A stretch of DNA of 42,889 bases from Coriobacteriia bacterium (GCA_013334745.1 JAAXWY010000016.1:1-42889); one strand, 5' to 3'. Positions 17,515 to 25,392 are shown, counted from the stretch's first letter. Made by a program: numbers and translations. Notes: a model not told the origin generated them from the sequence alone.

Positions 17515-19269
17515 TTACTCCCACACCTCCTCAAGCAGGTCGTCATCGAGCATGTCAGATACCGGCGCTCCTGGAACACCGCCGAGCATCTCGTCGATCG
17601 AGCCGCCCGGGGCGACCATCGGGAACACGCACTCCTCGCGCTCGACGTGCACGTCGATCATGACCGGGCCATCCTCGGCGAGCGCCTTCTTCAGCGTCTT
17701 CTCGAGATCGGCGGGGTCGGTGATCCGGTAGCCCTTCCAGCCATACGCATCGGCGAGCTTCACGAAGTCGGGGCACATCTGATCGAGCACCGACGAGGCG
17801 TAGCGGCGATCGTAGAACAGCTCCTGCCACTGGCGCACCATGCCCAGGTAGCCGTTGTTGAGGATGACGACCTTGACCGGGATGTCGTTGATCTTGCAGG
17901 TCGCCATCTCCTGGCTGTTCATCTGGATCGAGCCGTCACCGGCGATGTCGATGACGAGATGGTCGGGTCGACCGACTGCGGCGCCCATCGCGGCCGGCAG
18001 ACCAAAGCCCATCGTGCCCAGACCTCCCGATGAGACCCAGGTGCGCGGCTCGGTGAGGTGGGTGTACTGGCACGCCCACATCTGGTTCTGTCCGACCTCG
18101 GTGCAGATGACCCGCTTCTGCTTCATGGTGAGCTTGTCGATGACCTGCACGACCGTCTCGGGAGCGATGTGGCCCTCGACCGTGTGGTAGTGCAGCGGGA
18201 ACTGCTTGCGCCAGTCGTCGATCGCGCGCACCCACGCCTCGGTCTTGGGGTCGGCCGCCGACTTGCGCAGCTCGCCCACGAGGCCGGCGAGGATGGGCTT
18301 GGCATCGCCCACGATGGGCACGTCGACGGCCTTGTTCTTGCCGATCTCGGCGGGGTCGACGTCGATGTGGATGATCTTGGCCTTGCTCGCGAAACTCGAG
18401 AGCTTGCCGGTCACGCGGTCGTCGAAGCGCACACCCACCGCGATGAGCAGGTCGGTCTCGGTGATCGTGTAGTTGGTGTACTTCGCGCCGTGCATGCCGG
18501 GCATGCCGATCCAAAGGTGGTGGTCCTCCGGGAAGGCGCCCTTGCCCATAAGCGTCGTGACGACGGGTATCTGCATGAGCTCGGCGAGTTCCTTGAGCTC
18601 CTTGGTGCCCTCGCCGGCGAGCACGCCGCCACCGGCGTACAGAAGCGGCCTGCGCGCCTTGGCGATGAGGCCGGCGGCCTGCTTGATCTGGCGGCTGTGG
18701 CCCTTGGTGGTGGGCTTGTAGCCAGGCAGGTGCACCGTCTCGGGATACTCGAAGTCCAGCTCGCCTCGGCTGACGTCGATGGGAAGGTCGATGAGCACCG
18801 GGCCGGGACGGCCGGTCGAGGCGATGTGGAACGCCTCCTTGATGACCGCCGGCAGGTCGGCCGGATCCTTGACCAGGTAGTTGTGCTTGGTGATCGGCAG
18901 CGTGATGCCGGTGATGTCGGACTCCTGGAACGCGTCGGTTCCGAGCACCGCCTGCGAGACCTGCGCGGTGAAGACCACCATGGGGATCGAGTCCATGTAG
19001 GCGTTCGCGAGTCCCGTGATGGTGTTGGTCGCGCCCGGACCGCTCGTCACGAGCGCCGGAGCGATGCGCCCGGTGGCACGCGCGTAGCCATCGGATGCGT
19101 GAACGACGCCCTGTTCGTGGCGCGGCAGGATCGTCCGTATCTGCTTGCTGTCGTACAGGGCGTCGAAGATCGGCAGCGCGACACCTCCCGGATAGCCGAA
19201 GAGCGTGTCCACGCCTTCGGCCTCGAGACATCGCACGAGAGCTTCGGCGCCGGTGATGCGTTCACTCAT
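17515..19269 (-). CDS. ilvB: Acetolactate synthase large (catalytic) subunit
   Basis: 584 aa, ATG at 19269 overlapping the ilvD stop by four bases (ATGA). It is a ThDP- and FAD-dependent enzyme making acetolactate from pyruvate. N-terminal FGYPGG with the catalytic Glu in RHEQGVVHASDGYARATG, an FAD-binding middle domain (about 190-350), and the C-terminal ThDP/Mg motif GDGSIQMNSQEMATC followed by IPVKVVILNN. Length is normal for the anabolic, FAD-bearing class. Coupled downstream to ilvN. Confidence 0.97.
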   Translation of the reverse strand: MSERITGAEALVRCLEAEGVDTLFGYPGGVALPIFDALYDSKQIRTILPRHEQGVVHASDGYARATGRIAPALVTSGPGATNTITGLANAYMDSIPMVVFTAQVSQAVLGTDAFQESDITGITLPITKHNYLVKDPADLPAVIKEAFHIASTGRPGPVLIDLPIDVSRGELDFEYPETVHLPGYKPTTKGHSRQIKQAAGLIAKARRPLLYAGGGVLAGEGTKELKELAELMQIPVVTTLMGKGAFPEDHHLWIGMPGMHGAKYTNYTITETDLLIAVGVRFDDRVTGKLSSFASKAKIIHIDVDPAEIGKNKAVDVPIVGDAKPILAGLVGELRKSAADPKTEAWVRAIDDWRKQFPLHYHTVEGHIAPETVVQVIDKLTMKQKRVICTEVGQNQMWACQYTHLTEPRTWVSSGGLGTMGFGLPAAMGAAVGRPDHLVIDIAGDGSIQMNSQEMATCKINDIPVKVVILNNGYLGMVRQWQELFYDRRYASSVLDQMCPDFVKLADAYGWKGYRITDPADLEKTLKKALAEDGPVMIDVHVEREECVFPMVAPGGSIDEMLGGVPGAPVSDMLDDDLLEEVWE

Positions 19270-20936
19270 GACAGCACCGCCCCCTTATCAGCACTCGAAA
19301 CCAACTTTGCGTAGCGCGCGAGCACGCCGGTCGTCACCCGAGGCTCAGGAGCCTGCCACGCGGCCTTGCGCGCAACGAGCTCCTCCTCGGCGACGTGGAG
19401 CGTGAGCGTCGCGGAATCGATGTCGACGGTGATCGAGTCACCCTCGGCGACCAGCGCGATCGGGCCGCCGGCCGCGGCTTCCGGCGAAACGTGACCCACG
19501 GCCGGGCCCTTCGTCGCGCCCGAGAAGCGGCCGTCGGTGATGAGCGCGCAGCTCGTCGCGAGCGCGGGCATCCCGGCGATCGCCGAGGTGGGCGTGAGCA
19601 TCTCGCGCATACCGGGGCCGCCCTTGGGGCCCTCGTAGCGGATGACGATGATGTCGCCGGGCTTCACATCCCCGCCGAGAATCGCCGCAACCGCGCTCTC
19701 CTCGGTCTCGAAGACGCGGGCCGGACCGGTCGTCACGCGCATCTCCTTGGGCACCGCCGACTGCTTGACGACCGCGCCGTCGGGCGCAAGGTTGCCGCGC
19801 AGTACGCGCAGGCCGCCCTCGGGGTAGTAGGCGTTGTCGAGCGTGTGCACGACGGTCCCATCGGCTTCACGCGCCGCGTCGGTGATCTGCCCCATCGTCT
19901 GGCCATTGACCGTCATCGCATCGCGCTCGATCAGCCCGCGCTTGTCGAGCTCACGCATGATCGTTGGGATGCCGCCAACCACGTGAAGGTCTTCCATGTG
20001 CAGGTTGCTCGCCGGGCTGATGCGCACGAGATTCGGCGTCTTGGCCGAGACGGCCGCCCAGTCATCGAGCGTCACGTCGGCATTCGCCTCGTGCGCGATC
20101 GCCGTGAGGTGCAGCACGGTGTTGCTTGAGCCGCCGAACGCCATGTCGAGCGTCATCGCGTTCTTGACGGCGTCGGCGGTCATGATCTGCCGAGCCGTCA
20201 CTCCTGCCGCATGCAGCTCCATGACGCGCATGCCGGCCTTCTTCGCCAGGCGAATGCGCTCCGAGTAGACGGCGGGGATGGTGCCGTTGCCCGGCAGGCC
20301 GATGCCGATCGCCTCCACCAGGCAGTTCATCGAGTTGGCGGTGAACAGTCCGGCGCAGCTGCCGCACGTGGGGCAGGCATGCTCTTCGAGGTCGAGCAGG
20401 TCCTCGGCCGACATCTGACCGCTCGTGACCTTGCCCACCGCAGTGAACACGGTGTCGAGGTCGACGGCTTCGCCCTTGGGGCCCCTGCCGGCGAGCATCG
20501 GTCCACCCGAGATGACGACGGTGGGAAGATCGAGCCGCGCGGCAGCCATGAGCATGCCCGGGATGACCTTGTCGCAGTTGGGGATGAGCACGACCGCGTC
20601 AAACGCGTGCGCCGAGACGGCAAGCTCGACGCTGTCGGCGATGACCTCGCGACTCGGCAGGCTCGCGCGCATGCCGGCGTGGTTCATCGCGATGCCGTCG
20701 CACACGCCGATGGTCGAGATCTCGAACGGCGTGCCGCCGCCCATGATGACGCCGGTCTTCACCGCGTCGCCGATCTTGTCGAGCATCAGGTGACCGGGAA
20801 TGATGTCGTTTCGCGAGTTGATGACTGCGACAAGAGGCCGATTGATCTCCTCATCGGTCAATCCGTCGGCCTTGAGCAGGCTTCGGTGAGGTGCCTTGGA
20901 GAGGCCACCCTTCATGCGGTCGCTGTTCAGCGTCAT
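19266..20936 (-). CDS. ilvD: Dihydroxy-acid dehydratase
   Basis: 556 aa, ATG at 20936 with GGGAAGG upstream. Fe-S enzyme that dehydrates dihydroxyisovalerate and dihydroxymethylvalerate, the third common step of branched-chain synthesis. Fe-S ligand regions are seen: PNCDKVIPGMLMAA and CPTCGSCAGLFTANSMNCL, with the early Cys in GVCDGIAMNHAGM; the Lys/acidic Mg site lies around AEDLLDLEEHACPTC, and SGGPMLAGRG is typical of the family. First gene behind the T-box leader. Because ilvD leads the operon, charging of the sensed tRNA would set expression of everything after it. Confidence 0.97.
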   Translation of the reverse strand: MTLNSDRMKGGLSKAPHRSLLKADGLTDEEINRPLVAVINSRNDIIPGHLMLDKIGDAVKTGVIMGGGTPFEISTIGVCDGIAMNHAGMRASLPSREVIADSVELAVSAHAFDAVVLIPNCDKVIPGMLMAAARLDLPTVVISGGPMLAGRGPKGEAVDLDTVFTAVGKVTSGQMSAEDLLDLEEHACPTCGSCAGLFTANSMNCLVEAIGIGLPGNGTIPAVYSERIRLAKKAGMRVMELHAAGVTARQIMTADAVKNAMTLDMAFGGSSNTVLHLTAIAHEANADVTLDDWAAVSAKTPNLVRISPASNLHMEDLHVVGGIPTIMRELDKRGLIERDAMTVNGQTMGQITDAAREADGTVVHTLDNAYYPEGGLRVLRGNLAPDGAVVKQSAVPKEMRVTTGPARVFETEESAVAAILGGDVKPGDIIVIRYEGPKGGPGMREMLTPTSAIAGMPALATSCALITDGRFSGATKGPAVGHVSPEAAAGGPIALVAEGDSITVDIDSATLTLHVAEEELVARKAAWQAPEPRVTTGVLARYAKLVSSADKGAVLS

Positions 20937-21049
20937 GCCTTGCCCTTCCCATTGCGGGTAGGCGGCGCGCTTCCGGCCGCACGGGTGCGTGAACGCCCGC
21001 CATACGCACAGGGCGCTGACGACACGTCGAGAACTGAAGCGAGGGGGTC

Positions 21050-21121
21050 ACAAGACGACGAAACCGCGGATAAGCGCAGCACAACGCCCCGTGCCGGGAC
21101 GAAAGCCACTGCTTCCGCGGT
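21050..21121 (-). terminator. T-box conditional terminator hairpin
   Basis: ACCGCGGA at 21121-21114 pairs exactly with TCCGCGGT at 21070-21063, strengthened by GCAG (21112-21109) with CTGC (21079-21076). The 3' side runs into TTTCGTCGTCTT, a weak U-rich tract. The 5' arm is shared with the antiterminator, as a transcriptional T-box switch requires. Confidence 0.65.
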
Positions 21122-21406
21122 ACCACCCCGCTTGGCGTCCGGGTCTCTCGGCTGGATCGCGCGGCATGCGACGAAACAGCGAAGCGGACGCCCACTCGTA
21201 CGGCAGGTAACGGATGCCACCGACCCGGCCTACTTGTTCCGAACCCTGCGAAGGTCGTTCGCGTAACGGGCCCGGACCGTTCTACCGGATGGCTCAGGGG
21301 CGAGATTCGAAGCGTCCTGCACCGGGCTTCCACCGTGACCCGGTTCTCTGATAGCGAGGATTGGCCTCTACTGTCCCCGTCAACGCCTGATTGCGCTGTT
21401 CGGTTG
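21060..21406 (-). promoter_or_regulatory. T-box leader (tRNA-sensing riboswitch) upstream of ilvD; specifier read as CUC (Leu)
   Basis: Stem I landmarks on the minus strand: GGGACAGTAG near the 5' end, CAGAGAACCGGG pairing across to GAAGCCCGG (21322-21350), and the specifier-loop strand GAATCTCGCCCCTGAGC (21308-21292). Aligning this on the B. subtilis glyQS leader pattern (GAA-x-codon-x-x3-UUGAGC) puts the specifier at 21304-21302, CUC, a Leu codon. The T-box bulge sequence GGGGTGGTACCGCGG is at 21129-21115, followed by the usual CTTTCGTCCCG. ACCGCGGA (21121-21114) can either form the antiterminator or pair with TCCGCGGT (21070-21063) in a terminator. Uncharged tRNA-Leu would stabilise the antiterminator and allow ilvD transcription. 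The element is certain; the Leu reading is an alignment by eye. Confidence 0.9.
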
Positions 21407-21413
21407 GGTTCGG

Positions 21414-21442
21414 ATACTAACGCAAGGCCCGCAACGCGGCAA
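21414..21442 (-). promoter_or_regulatory. Candidate sigma-A promoter for the T-box/ilv operon
   Basis: TTGCCG (21442-21437), a 17-base spacer, then TAGTAT (21419-21414); each hexamer matches 4 of 6 consensus bases. Transcription would start near 21407, shortly before the first stem I landmark of the T-box leader. Confidence 0.45.
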
Positions 21443-21481
21443 CCTCGGGAAACACCATTGAAACGCCATCGGAGCAGCTCG

Positions 21482-21495
21482 GCCCGCGAGCGGGC
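21482..21495 (-). terminator. Hairpin after the DUF302 gene
   Basis: GCCCG-CTCG-CGGGC, a five-pair stem with a four-base loop, lies 24 bases after the DUF302 stop. No T run follows, so termination is only possible, not shown. The rest of the gap between this hairpin and the ilv promoter shows nothing further. Confidence 0.35.
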
Positions 21496-21518
21496 GATAG
21501 CGTGACGGGAGCGGCGAA

Positions 21519-21908
21519 CTAGCTGGCAGCGGCCTCGTCGACGATGGCGAGGATAGCCGTCTCGACCTCATCGGCGATCACATCGATGCCGGCTTCAGGA
21601 TAGAACGAGCCGATGAGCGACGGGCGCATGGTGGTGACGAACACGGCGCCGTTCTCGTTGTAGACGAGCACCGGACACGGGAACATCAGGCCGATCTTGA
21701 CGTCGCGCTCGAGCACAGCCGCGGCGTGCTTGGCGTTGCACATCTCGATGATCGTGGTCGCCTCACGCACGAAGCCCTTATCGGAGAGTGTCTTGGAGAG
21801 GCGATTGACGAACGGCACCGAGAACCCGTTGGCCTGCGCTGCGTCCACGACGGCCTGAACGGCTTCCTCGTGCGACTTGCTCGTGGGAACGGTGTAGTCG
21901 AGCTGCAT
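21519..21908 (-). CDS. DUF302 family protein
   Basis: 129 aa from ATG 21908 (MQLDYTVPTSKSHEEAVQAV), with GGAGG 7 nt upstream; the longer frame to 22052 lies over the next gene and has no family match. The pattern is that of DUF302: an opening beta strand, a helix with EEAVQAVVDAAQANGF, then MCNAKHAAAVLERDVKIGLM with the conserved CNP/CNA-like turn, FPCPVLVYNENGAVFV and SLIGSFYPEAGI. The family is a small alpha/beta fold, often found beside redox or heavy-metal proteins; its biochemical role is unknown. No signal peptide, so cytoplasmic. It lies 14 bases after the beta-propeller gene, probably in the same transcript. Confidence 0.85.
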   Translation of the reverse strand: MQLDYTVPTSKSHEEAVQAVVDAAQANGFSVPFVNRLSKTLSDKGFVREATTIIEMCNAKHAAAVLERDVKIGLMFPCPVLVYNENGAVFVTTMRPSLIGSFYPEAGIDVIADEVETAILAIVDEAAAS

Positions 21909-21922
21909 GTGTGCCTCCGTTG

Positions 21923-23104
21923 TCAGAGTGTGGCCGAGCCGACGAGCGTCGTGCGTCTGGAGCCCTTGAGGTCGCACCGCATGAGCGACGTCGTCTGCCC
22001 TTGGAACGCGTTGCCATCGATGAACAGCACGTACGCGCTGTCGCGGGTCCAACTCACTGCATACCCATCGCGCCGCCCGCTCAGCGCGACCGACTTACCG
22101 CCTGCGGTCGGCACGAGCCACAACCGCGAGTAGCCGTCATCGCCGTCGGCAGCGAACAGCAGCTTGCTGCCGTCGGGTGACACGATCATCTCGCCGAACG
22201 TGACCGAGGCACTCCCGACGACCGAGGCCCCCACGATGCGCGACTTACCCGTACCCTCGACCGCATACGACCATATCTCGGGAACGCCCGAGGTGGTGAC
22301 GATGGATGCGTAGATGCGGCTGTTGCTCGCAGCCAGTGCGATCGGGTCGCCCTGGCCGATCGGAATCGACTTCCAGGTGCCACCGGATACCTGCACGGAG
22401 AGTGCGCGCTTGGTCGAGTCCTCGTTGGGCAGCACCACGATCGTGCGTCCATCGGGCGATATCGCGACCCCCGCGCCAGCCCGCACACGAGTGGCAGAGA
22501 ACGTTCTGCGATCGACGCGCCACACGCTGGGCACGCCGTCAGAGTCGGTGCGAAGAACGTAGGCCGCCGAGGAGTCCGGCGCCCAGACCGGCGGTGCTGC
22601 TTCTGCCGAGAGGCCCGGCGTAAGCGCTGACGTGGCGAGCAGGTGCTCACCTACGTTGGCGATCAGCAGCTTGCCCGACTCGACGGCTGCGACGGTGACG
22701 CCATCGGGCGAGACGGCGTAGTTGGTGCCGACGACGTGCATCGGGCGCTTGTTCTTGCCCGCAGCGTCAGAGACGTACAGCGTCGTCCCGATGTGGAACG
22801 CGATCCGATGCGCGGCGGCGAGCGGCGCCCCTGGCGCCGTGCCGGTCGTCACGGCCGATGAGCCGCCGGGGACGACACCGCCCGTCCCCACCATGGCACC
22901 GCCTGGCACGGGGGCGGCCGTGGCGACCGTCGCGCTCGCATCGGCCGTCGCGGTGGTCTCGGCGGGCAGCGAACCCGGTGGCGCCGGCCGAGTGAGCGCC
23001 CACGCCGCTGCGCCCACCATCGACAGCGCGAGGACCGCAGCGCCGGCGATCGCGGCGATGTGCAGCATCCTCTCGCGGTCGCGGGGTGCTCGGGTTGCGG
23101 TCAC
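21923..23104 (-). CDS. Membrane-anchored TolB/WD40-like beta-propeller protein
   Basis: 393 aa from GTG 23104 (MTATRAPRDRERML), with GGGAGGG at good spacing; the longer frame starts inside the upstream gene. One N-terminal membrane helix (about 16-38, IAAIAGAAVLALSMVGAAAW) is followed by an Ala/Thr/Gly/Pro-rich stretch (about 40-95) and then repeated blades with the PD40-type phrase S-PDG (AVSPDGVTVAA, AISPDGRTIVVL, IVSPDGSKLLFAADGDDG, VSWTRDSAYVLFIDG). The orientation suggests a propeller on the outer face, tethered by a flexible linker. Such domains bind proteins or glycans; the ligand is not evident and no catalytic motif is seen. Confidence 0.75.
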   Translation of the reverse strand: MTATRAPRDRERMLHIAAIAGAAVLALSMVGAAAWALTRPAPPGSLPAETTATADASATVATAAPVPGGAMVGTGGVVPGGSSAVTTGTAPGAPLAAAHRIAFHIGTTLYVSDAAGKNKRPMHVVGTNYAVSPDGVTVAAVESGKLLIANVGEHLLATSALTPGLSAEAAPPVWAPDSSAAYVLRTDSDGVPSVWRVDRRTFSATRVRAGAGVAISPDGRTIVVLPNEDSTKRALSVQVSGGTWKSIPIGQGDPIALAASNSRIYASIVTTSGVPEIWSYAVEGTGKSRIVGASVVGSASVTFGEMIVSPDGSKLLFAADGDDGYSRLWLVPTAGGKSVALSGRRDGYAVSWTRDSAYVLFIDGNAFQGQTTSLMRCDLKGSRRTTLVGSATL

Positions 23105-23126
23105 GGCCTGCCCTCCCGGTCCGAAC

Positions 23127-24218
23127 CTAGAGGGCCTCGATGAGCGCGTCGGCATACGCCTGCGTGCCCACACAGCCATTGGTTGAGCCGGTGACCGACC
23201 GCTTGATGTCGTAGGTGACCTTCTCGCCCTTGCCGATGACCGTGCGCACGGCGTTCAGGACGCGATCGGCGGCCTCGACTTCACCGAGGTGCTTGAGCAT
23301 GAGCATCGCCGAGAGGATCTCGGCGGTGGGGTTGGCCATGTCCTTGCCGGTGTACTTGGGCGCCGAGCCGTGCACCGGCTCGAAGACGGCGCAGTCGGTA
23401 CCGATATTTGCACCCATCGCGATACCCAGACCGCCGATGAGTCCGGCCGAGAGGTCGGAGATGATGTCGCCGTAGAGGTTGGGGAGCACGAGCACGTCCC
23501 ACCACTCGGGATGCAGCACGAGCTGCATGCAGGTGGCATCCACGATGTAGTCTTCGAACTCGATACCGGAGTCCTTGTACTCCTCGGCGACCTGACGGGC
23601 GACCTTCAGGAACAGGCCGTCGCTCATCTTGAGGATGTTGGCCTTGTGGACCGCCGTGACCTTCTTGCGGCCGTTGGCGATGGCGTAATCGAAGGCGTAG
23701 CGCACGATGCGCTCGGTGCCCATGATCGAGATCGGCTTGAGCGAGAGGCCGGAGTCGGGGCGAATGATGCCGGCACCACGATCGGCGGCGAACTTGATGA
23801 GGTCGGCTGCATCCTGGGTGCCCTGCTCGAACTCGATGCCGGCGTAAAGGTCCTCGGTGTTCTCACGCACGATGACGATGTCGATGTCGTCGTAGCGCGC
23901 ACCCGAGCCCGCGATCGAGAACGCCGGGCGCAGACAGGCGTACAGGTCGAGCTCCTTGCGGATCGCGACGTTCACGCTGCGGAAACCTCCGCCGACGGGC
24001 GTGGTGATCGGGCCCTTGATGGCGACCTTGTTCTTGCGGATGGAGTCGAGCGTGGACTCAGGCAGCGGAGTGCCGTACTTCTCGATCTGGTCGCTACCCG
24101 CCTCGGCGATCTCCCAGGCGATATCGACGCCGGTGGCCTCAACGACACGCGTCATGGCGGTGGTCAGTTCGGGGCCGATGCCGTCCCCGGGGATGAGCGT
24201 GACGATGTGCTTGGTCAT
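23127..24218 (-). CDS. Isocitrate dehydrogenase family protein (NAD(P)-dependent)
   Basis: 363 aa, ATG at 24218 with AGGAGG upstream. The fold is the isocitrate/isopropylmalate dehydrogenase beta-decarboxylase family. RSVNVAIRKELDLYACLRP has the Ser/Asn/Arg set that binds the isocitrate carboxylate, unlike LeuB, where the Ser position is Leu/Glu-rich; RENTEDLYAGIE and the Tyr/Lys/Asp active residues (AVHKANILKMSDGLF, GDIISDLSAGLIGGLG) are intact. The length and overall sequence resemble NAD-IDH, yet the cofactor loop reads HGSAPKYTGKDMANP, with the Lys-Tyr pair that E. coli Icd uses for NADP. Probable role: 2-oxoglutarate formation for glutamate synthesis in an anaerobe. No other TCA-cycle gene is near. 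Confidence 0.88.
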   Translation of the reverse strand: MTKHIVTLIPGDGIGPELTTAMTRVVEATGVDIAWEIAEAGSDQIEKYGTPLPESTLDSIRKNKVAIKGPITTPVGGGFRSVNVAIRKELDLYACLRPAFSIAGSGARYDDIDIVIVRENTEDLYAGIEFEQGTQDAADLIKFAADRGAGIIRPDSGLSLKPISIMGTERIVRYAFDYAIANGRKKVTAVHKANILKMSDGLFLKVARQVAEEYKDSGIEFEDYIVDATCMQLVLHPEWWDVLVLPNLYGDIISDLSAGLIGGLGIAMGANIGTDCAVFEPVHGSAPKYTGKDMANPTAEILSAMLMLKHLGEVEAADRVLNAVRTVIGKGEKVTYDIKRSVTGSTNGCVGTQAYADALIEAL

Positions 24219-24266
24219 TCGGCGGTTCCTCCTGGTCGATGCAGTGTCTGGGCGGTGCGGTGATAA

Positions 24267-24280
24267 GGCGTGTGCACGCC
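24267..24280 (-). terminator. Hairpin between the HEAT-like gene and isocitrate dehydrogenase
   Basis: GGCGT-GCAC-ACGCC just after the HEAT-like gene stop (24291), followed by TTATC. A short stem with a poor T tract; possible weak terminator. The remaining bases to the downstream start hold its ribosome-binding site. Confidence 0.3.
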
Positions 24281-24290
24281 GGAATACTCG

Positions 24291-24953
24291 TTACTCGGCA
24301 GGCTTCTCGGCGGGCTTCTTGCGACCGCGCTTCTTGGGGGCGGCCTTGACGATGCTTGTAGCGCGGCGCTTGAGCAGTCCCTTGCCGTTCTCGGAGTCGA
24401 AGAGCATGCGCTCGGCGGCGGCGGTCTTCACTGCGTCGGATGCGCCGCCGGTCACGAGAATGATGATGCTGGTGAGCATCGCCGGGAACTCATCGTCGCC
24501 GTGGTAGCAGCGGATGGCGTCGTCGATGAGCGGCCATACGCGATCCGAGCGGTGTGACGTCGTCGCACCGTACGTGCACAGCAGCCTGAACGCCGCGAGT
24601 CTCACGACACCGGACTCCTCGTCGTGCAGCGCGGTCTCCGCACCGGCGAGCGCCTTGTCCACGAGACGCGCGTCGACGTCGACGAGCTTCTCGAAGGTGG
24701 AGAGCACCTCCCAGCGGGTCTGCGACTCAGGGCGGTGCAGCGCGTCGGTGAGCTCGGGAGCGTAGGGCTTGAGCAGCGAGGCGTTCGTCTCGGAGACGAT
24801 GCGCACGACGCTTGCCGCCGCCTGCCGAGAACGACGGTCATCGCCCGCCAGGGAATCGACGACGAGCTTGAGGATCTTTGTGTCGGTCAGCGCCTTCTCC
24901 GCGACATCGGCGCGGTCGGCATCTGCTGAAAAGACGAACTTCTTCTCTGCCAT
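24291..24953 (-). CDS. HEAT-like helical repeat protein with a basic C-terminal tail
   Basis: 220 aa, ATG at 24953 with GGAG upstream. I do not recognise a specific family. Residues about 15-190 form repeated helix pairs of HEAT/Armadillo type, about 35-40 residues each (for example DRRSRQAAASVVRIVSE, SQTRWEVLSTFEKLVD, EESGVVRLAAFRLLCTYG). The last 30 residues are rich in Lys, Arg, Ala and Pro (LLKRRATSIVKAAPKKRGRK), like histone-H1-type tails, and could bind DNA or RNA. No membrane or signal segment. It starts a leftward transcript from a TATAAT promoter. Possible scaffold or nucleoid/ribosome-associated protein; that is inference only. Confidence 0.7.
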   Translation of the reverse strand: MAEKKFVFSADADRADVAEKALTDTKILKLVVDSLAGDDRRSRQAAASVVRIVSETNASLLKPYAPELTDALHRPESQTRWEVLSTFEKLVDVDARLVDKALAGAETALHDEESGVVRLAAFRLLCTYGATTSHRSDRVWPLIDDAIRCYHGDDEFPAMLTSIIILVTGGASDAVKTAAAERMLFDSENGKGLLKRRATSIVKAAPKKRGRKKPAEKPAE

Positions 24954-25033
24954 GGATGAACTCCGTGGTCGTTGTGGGCGCGGTGCGTGCGCAACCGCGC
25001 GATTCTCGCCGGACGCGGCAAGAGCGCCGCGAG

Positions 25034-25039
25034 ATTATA
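25034..25039 (-). promoter_or_regulatory. Extended -10 promoter (TGG-TATAAT) for the HEAT-like gene
   Basis: A perfect TATAAT preceded by TG one base upstream, in the order of an extended -10 element, about 80 bases before the HEAT-like gene start. No strong -35 box is seen, as is common with extended -10 promoters. It lies in the 204-base gap 24954-25157 between divergent genes, which holds no other clear feature apart from the ribosome-binding site of the plus-strand gene. Confidence 0.6.
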
Positions 25040-25157
25040 CCAGACACGCTGCCCAAACGCCCGTCCACCGACCACTGCGTGTCGCCGTCGATTCCGGCCG
25101 ATACACTGATGCGACCACTTCGACCACGCCGCACCGGCTGTACCACGGAGGATCACC

Positions 25158-25385
25158 ATGCCCGTCGCAGGATGCCCCGGACAGGACGCCCGAGCCCTCA
25201 CCGCCGAGGATGTCGCCTGCCCCGTCTGCGGTTACGCGGTCGAGTTCTTCTCCGATGAGCGCTCCCGCAAGTGCCAGTCGTGCGGCCAGAAGGTAATGCG
25301 CGACCGGGGCGACAACTGCGCCGACTGGTGCTCGGCGGCGGCAGACTGCGCGATCCTGCGCGGGATGAGGCCCGACAGCGAGTAG
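25158..25385 (+). CDS. Small cysteine-rich zinc-ribbon protein
   Basis: 75 aa, the only gene on the plus strand. ATG at 25158 has GGAGG six bases upstream. ACPVCGYAVEFFSDERSRKC with a following CQSCGQKVM makes a four-cysteine zinc ribbon (CPVC...CQSC, about residues 21-42). The C-terminal DNCADWCSAAADCAIL adds three more cysteines (C-x3-C-x6-C), which could hold a second metal or an Fe-S site. The pattern recalls small uncharacterised ribbons seen in anaerobes, but I cannot name a family. It is divergent from the HEAT-like gene and converges with fdhA. Function unknown; a metal-binding or electron-transfer partner is a guess. Confidence 0.75.
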   Translation: MPVAGCPGQDARALTAEDVACPVCGYAVEFFSDERSRKCQSCGQKVMRDRGDNCADWCSAAADCAILRGMRPDSE

Positions 25386-25392
25386 CGGACGC

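Noticed and set aside
21923-22052. Longer N-terminus for the DUF302 gene
   Set aside because: It would overlap the beta-propeller gene and adds an Arg-rich, non-conserved stretch, while a good ribosome-binding site precedes ATG 21908.
23127-24218. leuB (3-isopropylmalate dehydrogenase), expected near leuA and ilv genes
   Set aside because: RSVNVAIRKELDLYACLRP carries the Ser/Asn isocitrate-binding residues and overall reads as isocitrate dehydrogenase.
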